Part shown: one piece after another, positions 56,094-64,000 of the stretch
How positions within the stretch are numbered: position 1 is the stretch's first letter
Layout: each line of letters starts with the position of its first letter
Assembly: GCA_002591725.1 (NCBI GenBank)
Contig: NJAL01000002.1
Span: 62,001 to 126,000 of the forward strand
Direction of reading: 5' to 3'
DNA from: Candidatus Didemnitutus mandela
GTDB lineage: Bacteria > Verrucomicrobiota > Verrucomicrobiia > Opitutales > Opitutaceae
DNA length: 64,000 nucleotides
Program-made: the position numbers and the translations under genes
Notes under the pieces: generated by a model
What the model was told of the DNA's origin: nothing
Database searches by the model: none
The model's input: the letters and a program-made list of their open reading frames with translations, nothing else

Positions 56094-57485
56094 TGCAGAA
56101 GAACCCCCAGTAATCGTGATCGTCCGCGGTGACAAGCATAGAGGTATACTTCGCCCCTCTCTTCACGGTGTGCACCAGAAAATGTTTCACGATATAACTG
56201 AAGATATCCCCAGCGCCAGAATCGCCCTAGCCAGGGGCCCAGACAGAATAAACTGTAAATTTGTAGTAGCAAAACATATCCATCACCCCAATCGCAAACA
56301 CCGCTACCGCACAGAAGTTCGGACGCTAATTGACGACCTCTCCAACAAGCAGGCCACTGTTGGAGCGACCATAAAGGACCTGTTTGTCGTGTGATGTGTA
56401 ACCATTTGCGCAAACTTAATCGACAGCAGCAATGTAGCCATCGAAGACGTTTTGCTTGTTCGCCTTCGTTCAGGCTCGCTGTCAATCTTCTCCACGCCTC
56501 CTCGCTCGATCCAGACAAGCAGCGACACCGCAAGCCGCGGTTTCATCACAATGTGAAGGCCCCGTAGCCGTATAACCAGTCCGGTGTGTTTCAGTTCACG
56601 CTTATGGACAACAAAATGAGGGATCTTCGTCCCGGCCTTGCTTTTTCAGAAGGTCTGCTCGATCTCGTAGCCGGCGAAGAAAAACTGCAGGCCCGTCTGA
56701 TGCTGATGCCACGCTCCAGTATCAGCAGGTGCTTAGCTCGTAGCGCAGGATCATTCCAGAATTCAGGAACGAGGGGAAGTCGACAAAAGCCTCGTGATCG
56801 TCGAACTTGCCGCGCAGAACCGTTGCGCTGTCGTAAGACGGTAATAGAATTTTTCGGGCAGAAGCATCGTCAAGTCGGCATGGCAATGCGGTTGACCACA
56901 TTGTACAGATAAGCGAGGATAAAGCTGCCTGCGGAAATCCGTACGAGTTCAATAGTGCCGTCCCTTTCCGCGACGATCGTCTGCCAGTCAGCCGATGCGC
57001 CAAAGTTCGCAGCAGTCTATGATCGGTACCGTTCTCGAAATAGAACTTTCCCCGGTATTTACCAGAAACGAATAGTGATGTTCGAAAATTTTCCACTAGG
57101 ATGATAACTTTGCCGCCGAAATCGGGTGCCCTTCGCTAAAACCGAGATAAGCGGCTATTCGCCTGGGTATCCCCAGGGACGCGGCCGTGATCACGACATA
57201 GCAGCCGTTAGACGACACGGTTGTATCGAAAAGCTGTTTCGGATGCTCTGGGAATGCGAAAATTAGCTTACTCTCGTTTTGCAGCGCGCCTAGACGGTAA
57301 TAAAAAAAGCCTTTGGCTCGCAAGTTTTCTGAACACCATTCGGGTTTCCACCCAGAAGCGCCGGGGAACACGCGTAGTAAGGAGCCAGCGTTATCTTGGT
57401 GTCCAGATCAGATCGGAAAGCTTCACGAGATTGACAACGTCTTTGCTCTTCATCCTTCTGGCCGCCCTCCGAATATGGAATTAAC

Positions 57486-57522
57486 TACAGTCTTTGCCCC
57501 GGCCGCCGGGGCAAAGACTGTA
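57486..57522. repeat. Perfect 17-bp inverted repeat in the oligopeptidase relic
   Basis: Arms 57486-57502 and 57506-57522 are exact reverse complements (ACAGTCTTTGCCCCGG core) around a 3-nt centre. It overlies the codons equivalent to the GISSAGSDW segment of the intact copy, where the intact gene has only a 6-bp palindrome (GCCGGC). Confidence 0.9.
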
Positions 57523-57820
57523 ACGGAGCCACTTTACAGTCGACGAGGACGGAGTCACCACCAAAGCCGATGATACCGTCAATCAAGAACGTGTTCGGAT
57601 CGATCAACACACGAGGCGTGCCATCCAAACTACTTTGCACATAGAGCGGCGACTGGTTTAAAAAACGCCGTTTTTTATAAAAATACCAGTCGGCCTCCTT
57701 TTTCGGAACGCCGACTCGCAAATAATTCTACAATTCAGTCAATTGCTGTCTCACATCGGTTCGTTCCAGCATCTTTTCTAAAAAAGCGTCGGTAAAAATG
57801 TTTTGCGCCGCCATCAAAAT

Positions 57821-59172
57821 TTGGACACCAAGAGAATCGAAGTTTTATCGGCCATCGATAAAAATCGGCAATTTTGTTTCCCCAACTTGATCGACTTTTT
57901 AAAGGTGGGGTATTTTTTCACTCGGTCAGCTATCACCGATAGCAAGGTCAGCACCGACGCCGCCCAGCGAGGGAACTTCAGCCCCCCGCTCCAATCGGAA
58001 GCTGCCGCATCCCCAATTTCAGCATTAACCTTCGCCGCTTTCAGGGGAACATACGCAGACCTTCGTCAATTAAAGCTAATGTCACCAGTCTCCGTAAAAA
58101 GCCAGCGAGACTAGCACCTCGATTTCTTTTGCGAGCTGTCGCTAATTACGATTGGTATCAGCCATATTGTCAGCCTGTTTCAGATGGTATCGGGCGAACC
58201 CCGCTCGACTTCGTCAGCGGTACGGAGGAGGTCGTTTTTCTCTCCGAACTCACCGGCGGCCTGGTTTATGTATGGCTCTGGCTTACCCAAAACACGCAGG
58301 ACCGCAACAGACACCGCGTTCTTGTGTGCTGGCACAGCACTTATCTGTGCGACCTGTGCCACATCGAGCTTTTTAGCGGCTTCTTTGCGTGGACGTAGAA
58401 GTTCAACGCCATGACCGAGTACTTAGCCCAAAACTCCACCGAACCGCTGCTGTTAGACCCCCTACCGATACATGAGGTCTTCTTGACACTGCTGCCGGCC
58501 ATTTTACTCACCTTGTTCGAAAAAAAGCGCCTGTAGTATCCTGATGGCCACACTTCCCAGCTGACTGCTGATTAATCTGTTAGTGCCCCAAAACTCCGAT
58601 CGTCGCTGGCCTGATCCAAGGTAGCGTTTTTAGCTGAGGTGCCTGGCAACTCGTTTTCGCTGTCGGCGTGATCTTCAGCGCCGCCTGGATGGCACGATGA
58701 ACAACTGCTTCAGCCGAGTCATCGCAAGCTGTTTTCTCTCGCTTTTCCGTTGGTGATCACAGGCTTCCTTTTCGGCTAAACCTATTCCCCCGAATTTCCG
58801 CAATTTGGTTGACCGGCCAACAAAAAAAGTTTCGCCTAGTTGAGACTTCTGAGTGTTTCCACACCCTTCTACTTTTTGTCTGTTCCACATCCCCATCGTA
58901 TTGTGGCTTCGATCCTGTAGCTGGCGCCCGCTCTCCTTCCTTGGGCAAGCTACTCGCTCAACATCTTTACGGTGCACGTGCTCGCCCTATCTACATGCTT
59001 TTTCGAAATATGTCGCAAGCACGCGGCGCAACGCTTGTCGGGGAAGCTCCTGATAATTAAAGTGATTTTTACCACCGCTACTGTCAGTGATGCATGGGGA
59101 AATTCCGCCAAATGAGTCTCGCTTTGTCTACAATCGTCCCCAGCCACGTTCTAAGCCGTTTTAACCGCTCGC
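57821..59172. other. Decayed DNA, no gene named
   Basis: Short hydrophobic plus-strand fragments near 58400-58520 (EPLLLDPLPIHEVFLTLLPA) suggest a dead membrane protein. No family. Confidence 0.35.
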
Positions 59173-59760
59173 ATGGGAGCCAAATTGCCGTTTCCCCCTC
59201 CTCGTCTGGCAGATTTCTCTACCTTCGGAGACTGGTTGGCCCGCCAACTGCAGCTCGCCATCGAAGTCGACAAACTAAAAACCGCCTTGCGATGCACCCG
59301 CCTTGCTAACTACTTCTGTTTTGGAAACGGCGTCAAACACGCCCAAACTCGATTGATCTGGCTGGCGTGGTAAAGACGCTCCTCGTCCAGCTCGACGCAG
59401 GCGACACTTTAGGCTACTATGCTATGTAGCCTAGACACGCTAGCAAGTCAGAGCGTACTTTCGGTCTTTTCCCGCCTATCAAGCAGCTGAGCTTCGCGCG
59501 TTGTAGGTAGGGTAGGACGAGTTTGAGGCCACAGCGACACCGGAAGCCAAACTCACGCTCGAGATAGACCGCCTCCAAGGCTTTCTGCTTAACCTCGCCA
59601 CCAAAGGCAGTTCATAAAAAGAGGATCACGTCACCCTCGACAAGGCACTCGCCCGCAACTCCGTAATCAGCGCAAATGAGTCTGCAGTTTGGACAGAGCA
59701 TCTATGAGGCCGCGCAGCTCCGGGGCCCCATGCTGCTAGGCCCACAACCTCTGTCTGAGC
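59173..59760 (+). pseudogene. HD-domain phosphohydrolase relic (YfbR-like)
   Basis: Starts at ATG 59173 and is open for 66 codons: FSTFGDWLARQLQLAIEVDK with LKTALRCTRLANY and KHAQTRLIWLAW, where the first HD-family histidine region (ENDAEHSWH) is altered. A TAA follows. Later frames give QLDAGDTLGYYAM, FGLFPAYQAAELRAL, FEATATPEAKLTLEIDRLQG with FLLNLATKGSS, and NSVISANESAVW. This matches the HD_3 / 5'-deoxynucleotidase group of about 200 residues. The metal-binding HD doublet is not readable. Confidence 0.75.
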
Positions 59761-62700
59761 GAGCACGGTGTTCTAATTTAGATCGCAAAAGACTCAGAAC
59801 TCCAGATCAACAAGGCAGCGACAGATGTACACGATCGTTCCATCCCTCTGCTAAGCGATATAGCTGTTTGGCCGTCTACATTTTTTCATCAAGTTGTTTT
59901 TTCGCATCGATCAAGCGACAAACGTTGATCAGGAGAGTTTTTACGATTCGTTCGAAGCCGTCTAGCATAGCTATCCCAAGCTGCACCAAACAGGGTATTG
60001 AAAGCCGTGAGCGTCTGTATGCGAACTGCTCAAACTGAGAAGTCTCGAAAATGATGTCGTTTCCCATTTTTAAAAGCACAACCTTTGGCCAGTGATTCCA
60101 GCACGAGAACTAGCTAAAATCGACGGCGATTCGTTTTCGACACCATAAAGTTATACCGTACCTTCATGAAGGTACCGATTTTGCACGGAAAAATGATCTC
60201 CAACCTGCCGCGGAAAAGAGCGTGTCTATGTTTCGCTGTTCCGTTACACTAATTGGTTCGCCTGCAGCCCAGAACTAAACCCGTTCGATTGTAAGGAACA
60301 CTGCGCGCAACACCATCGACAATGCCATTGAGAAAAGAAAGAATAGACCGCGTCGCCGACTCAATACATGAGCTGGCACTCGGCGCTCTTGCAATCGCTC
60401 AATGTATTGCCAAGCATCAGCAATGGCGGGAATATGCAAGCCGCAGAATACCGACTTGCAAACCAAGTTCATGCCAATCGTACATCGTAGATTAATTAAG
60501 CTTAGCAGCAGTAGAAACTCGATGTAAAGCTTTTTATTTCAACACGCTATCCGAGCAGCACACGCCAGCTGCATATCCTTGACACCCACTTTGCTTCTAC
60601 TCCTATACTTCCTATACTTATACTCCTAAAACCGTCCCGCAGAGTAGATGCAAGATCTACGCGTTGACCTCGAAGCCGCGCAACGTTTTGTCAGCTCCTG
60701 CAGCGTGCGCTCGCTAGAGCGCACAGAAGAGAAGTTGTTCGAGGCAGCTTGCCAATCAACGAGATTGGAATCGATGAAAAAGTTTTGCTAAATAGCCTGG
60801 CGCGAATAGGAGAAAAATGAAAGACTAAGCGCCCAATTTACGCCATTTTTATCGAATATCCTATAAAAGTCATATTCACCACTGAAAATATCTTTATCTT
60901 CGACCGCAGTTTCCGGAACGCATGCACATAAATAAATGATGTTGTCGACCTGAAACAGCGGGCGATAATTCGCTTTTCGTACTTTGCTCCATTCCGCATT
61001 ATCAAAAGTTTTATAGAAAACGTTTTGCAATACGCTTCGTTCTATAAAAACAGGACTTTATGTGTATTAACAATGCCGCACTTCCTTACTTCCTTCTCTG
61101 TATCGGGCTAATCGTGGTTAGGCTGGCTAGTCTCAGCTATTTTCCCTGCTACCGTTTCGCATCTTTTCGCTTCCACCGATCTGTTCAAGATCAAACATCT
61201 CTATTCGCCCACCCTTTCGCTTGACAGCAATCCTCTTCCACGGCAACTTCCCCCGCAGCAGCGGCTTGAGCAACTCGAGCTCCTTCTAGAGCTCTAACGG
61301 AAGCCAACTCGTCCTCATGTGCGCTATCAGAAAGGTGAAACTGCAAGCCTATCTTTTCGCTATCCCCTGTGACGAAGCCCTGCTGTTTACCAAAATAGAA
61401 ATCAGCTCCGGTGATACGCATTGGTAGCCAGATTGCTCGTAAATGCTCTTCACCTCTCTTCTAAATTACGCCCATGTCCGGTTAGCTCTCAACGAAAGTA
61501 GTAAAGTAGTAAAGTAGTAAAGACAACAGTCCTAATTGACTAGAAGGAAAGCATGGATATTAGCCCAACGACTCCTAAAAGGAATAAAAAGTAAATAAAT
61601 ATCCCAAAAGGGAAGTCTAGAGTCAAAAGAGAAATTTACCAGCGTCAAAGCCGATCGTGGCCGCTCGCTCGCTAAACGCGGGGAGTGTATAGCTAAAAAC
61701 GAGACCGATGGAAATCCATCGCGTCTTCAATCGCTTAAGCTTTTTCAGCCAATGGATACCAATATCTGAGCGTACCTTCACGCACATCTTCGTTCAAGAG
61801 ATCCCTGGTTAGCACACGAGCGCTGTCGATCTTCTATCCAGGCTACACCAGCACCGCGGTCCAGAGTGGCTTCCCGTGGGAAAGTCGTTTTGTCCAAGGA
61901 AAACCAACAATCAAGCCAGAACCCCGACCACGTTGAAAGCGGTAGCCCTTACCGCATCAATACCAAAAGTAAGAGCATCACACTCTTCACCGGACTCGAC
62001 AGCTACGGCTGTAAACTCTGTCTCGCCCATCTTTCTACCCATCAACCCGATGGGGAGCACGTAGCGCTGGCCGCATCGTCCGAGAAAAACGAGGGGCACT
62101 CCGCCCCCCTACTGTCATGCACGCCACCGGAGGTAAACCCTCTTTCCCTTCTTTGTTGACAGCGAAGCAAGGTCGCTCCGCTTCCAACTTCAAATAGGCA
62201 TCCGACAGAAGCCAGGGTTGTTGCGCTGCCGCCAGCTAGATAAGATTCCACTTTTTGGAAGTCGACGCCCACAACGTTGAATTCTCGCACGTTACCGTCA
62301 ATAAGTGGGTGCCGAAGCGCTATTATTACAACGTCGATACTACTTCGGCTCAGCGGAGTCCTGACCAAGGCCAGACGACCCCCTAAAAACTTTATGCAGG
62401 CACAACCGCTATCTCTGATAGCCTCATACAACTCCACAGAGCTGAAATGATTGAAAAGAAAAAATTGACTATCTACGATAGCCCACGAACTTACTGTCTC
62501 GACGGCTTCAAAATTTAATACTGGGCAATGAAGCCGACCGACTCCTCGCTGAACAAGAACACCCACTGTTTCTTCGAAATCCACGATGGGCCGCCCGTTA
62601 TTTAGGGCCCAGAGCGAAGACAGGATGTGGCTCGAGTTTTAATTTTTCGTCGCACAAAAATTACTTTATTTTTATAAATCATTAACTGTAATATTATTAA

Positions 62701-63351
62701 TTTGAAACGCTTTAATAATACTAACACGCAGATTTTCAAAGCTGGCACGCAGGCCCACCCGACAACGTTCTCAGAGTAGCCGACAGGGCTGCTGCACAAG
62801 TGTTTATCGACAAGGATCGCCAGACCATGACCAGCAGCTACTCGAATGGGCTAGATCGTAGGCCCGACCATTGTTTCAAAGCGGCTGTAGCCCAAGCCCC
62901 AGTGCCGCGTTTACGATCTCGCGACGTTCTTCTGCGAAGGTAAACGCGTAGCAGCTCGCGTCTTCCGGCGACTATCCTTGACAATCGGAAATTCGGAACC
63001 CCCTCGAAAACAGCCCCCTTTATTTAGGCCGAAAAAATTACAACGCCGCTGCGTCTCCAAACACAACGGCAACAATCGCCATACAGGTGTACAAAGGGAA
63101 ATGATGCCCAAAGCTTCAAAGTGCTGGGGCGAAGCCCTAGAGTCCTAGCGCCACCCATAAGCCCAGCCGCAGCGGCGAAACCTAGCAGCGCATCGATATA
63201 TCCTAGCACGTTACGATGGGTTTCCCAGCGAGCGCTACCTAGAACAAGGCTAAGTCCAGGTGTGTCCTATGCGGACTAACAGATTCATTATCTATTTTTT
63301 GTGTTTGCGATTCCTAACACACATACAGTCTTTCTATCTTCCTTCGCTCCC
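59761..63351. other. Decayed DNA, no gene named
   Basis: 3.6 kb with nothing I can place. The 180-codon minus-strand frame at 62584-62042 has no recognisable family. Short tandem repeats occur at 60602-60624 (CCTATACTT units) and 61495-61522. Confidence 0.35.
61495..61522. repeat. Short tandem repeat, 8-bp unit
   Basis: AAAGTAGT repeated three and a half times without mismatch. Confidence 0.85.
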
Positions 63352-63876
63352 ATGTTTTATACTACATTTCCAACCAAGTTTGGCTTTTCTGGCTTCGCTT
63401 GGAACGAGGTCGGCTTAACTGCATTCAGCCTACCCGAAGAAAATATCGATGAGGTTGCAACAAGGCTGCAACAGAACGGTGAGCCGAAGGCCCCGGACGG
63501 AAACATTCCATTCCCTCTTAAAAGCCTTATTCAACGCGTACAAAATCATCTAGAGGGTAACCTACAAGACTTTGTCGACTTGAATCTCGACTGGACTAAT
63601 TTGAGCGACTTCAAACGCGATGTCTACTTGGAAACAAGGTCGATCAAACCGGGCTTAAAAAAAAGCTATGGCAATATCGCCCGTGCGCTCGGTCTCGGCG
63701 CGAAAGGCGCCCAAGCCGTCGGCGCCGCGCTTGGCAGAAATCCTTGGCCCCTTGTTGTGCCTTGCCATCGTGTGGTTTCCGCCTGCGGGAAAATGACCGG
63801 TTTTTCAGGTCCAGGCGGCATCCGAACCAAGGCGCGCCTACTCGCCCTCGAAGGAGCGGAGCTGCTCTCCGAGTAA
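63352..63876 (+). CDS. ogt: Methylated-DNA-protein-cysteine methyltransferase
   Basis: Suicide repair enzyme that takes O6-alkyl groups from guanine. 174 residues from ATG 63352; the frame opens at a GTG 17 codons earlier, but the extra residues are non-conserved. The C-terminal DNA-binding domain has SYGNIARALG and AVGAALGRNPWPLVVPCHRV, with acceptor Cys138 in PCHRV, then GKMTGFSGPGGIRTKARLL. An N-terminal ribonuclease-like domain precedes it. Complete active site. A direct-repair gene kept in a gene-poor region is consistent with selection for minimal DNA repair alongside mfd. Confidence 0.93.
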   Translation: MFYTTFPTKFGFSGFAWNEVGLTAFSLPEENIDEVATRLQQNGEPKAPDGNIPFPLKSLIQRVQNHLEGNLQDFVDLNLDWTNLSDFKRDVYLETRSIKPGLKKSYGNIARALGLGAKGAQAVGAALGRNPWPLVVPCHRVVSACGKMTGFSGPGGIRTKARLLALEGAELLSE

Positions 63877-64000
63877 AATTCGGTTTTGTTTTCTCTTATC
63901 CAACAGCACTTCGCCTATCTCAGCGCGAGCGATCCTCGATCCTATTTGGGCAAAGCTGATCACGCGCGTTGGTGCCTTTATATTTGGGCTACGTCCGAAA

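Larger units (their letters stand above)
55936..57820 (-). pseudogene. Dead tandem copy of prolyl oligopeptidase
   Basis: Minus-strand fragments match the intact neighbour in order. FLEKMLERTDVRQQLTEL, VGVPKKEADWYFYKKRRFL, NQSPLYVQSSLDGTPRVLID, FFYYRLGALQNESKLIFAFP, DTTVSSNGCYVVI, then EEAWRRL, TSHDKQVLYGRSNSGLLVGE (the GGSNGG nucleophile region is now GRSNSG, with the serine still there), IGVMDMFCYYKFTVYS, MLVTADDHDY (DHDDRV destroyed) and NVGSGSPNG in place of AGHGAGKP. At least eight frameshifts, one caused by an 11-bp tandem duplication. The first 60 or so codons are lost. Sequence divergence from the intact copy is large, so the duplication is old. Confidence 0.88.

Noticed and set aside
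62042-62584. 180-codon open frame on the minus strand
   Set aside because: No family features, no start context, and it lies in a region where other frames look equally protein-like. Probably chance.

Overview
This window looks like part of the chromosome of a bacterium in the middle of genome erosion, probably a host-restricted symbiont. Intact protein-coding genes cover only about 18 kb of 64 kb (roughly 28 %, summed from the genes listed here). They sit as islands in DNA that is neither mobile elements nor low-complexity sequence, but rotted gene remnants. In many places a family can still be read by joining two or three frames across stops and indels. Gene content (gyrBA, rnc-mfd-surA, a C4 zinc-ribbon coiled-coil protein, relic sugar-degradation genes of Opitutaceae style) suggests Verrucomicrobiota, perhaps Opitutaceae. 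Tunicate symbionts such as 'Candidatus Didemnitutus mandelae' are a known example of this state. The assignment is an inference and no marker here proves it.

Layout. 1-6080: gyrA (cut by the left edge) and gyrB on the minus strand, divergent from a zinc-ribbon protein. 6081-11349: decayed DNA with a response-regulator relic, the RNase P RNA gene and a TauE/SafE relic. 11350-15328: intact gmhA, a cyclophilin relic and an intact gamma-carbonic-anhydrase-like gene. 15340-17570: relic of a simple-sugar/nucleoside ABC importer. 17921-19581: intact HTH + metallo-beta-lactamase-fold gene followed 8 bp later by a dead dehydrogenase gene. 20200-30478: relics of a sensor kinase, a GH42 and a GH2 glycosidase and an alpha/beta hydrolase, with an intact tRNA-Cys. 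30479-38259: intact parA, rnc, mfd and surA (the last two overlapping by 4 bp). 38260-46560: decayed DNA with tRNA-Tyr and a CocE/NonD hydrolase relic. 46673-50405: intact cardiolipin synthase and plsY. 51463-53750: relic of an RND pump and its adaptor. 53752-57820: an intact prolyl oligopeptidase next to a dead tandem copy. 59173-59760: HD-domain relic. 63352-63876: intact ogt.

What survives is mostly core: DNA topology, transcription-coupled repair and alkylation repair, RNA processing, envelope building (phospholipid acylation, cardiolipin, heptose, outer-membrane protein folding) and two tRNAs. What has died is mostly environmental: two-component signalling, carbohydrate import and hydrolysis, efflux, assorted hydrolases and redundant chaperones. 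I saw no intact transposase, CRISPR array, prophage or biosynthetic cluster. The most unusual signal is a set of long perfect inverted repeats lying inside relic genes, where family comparison suggests the ancestor was only partly palindromic. They look like products of templated (quasi-palindrome) mutation.
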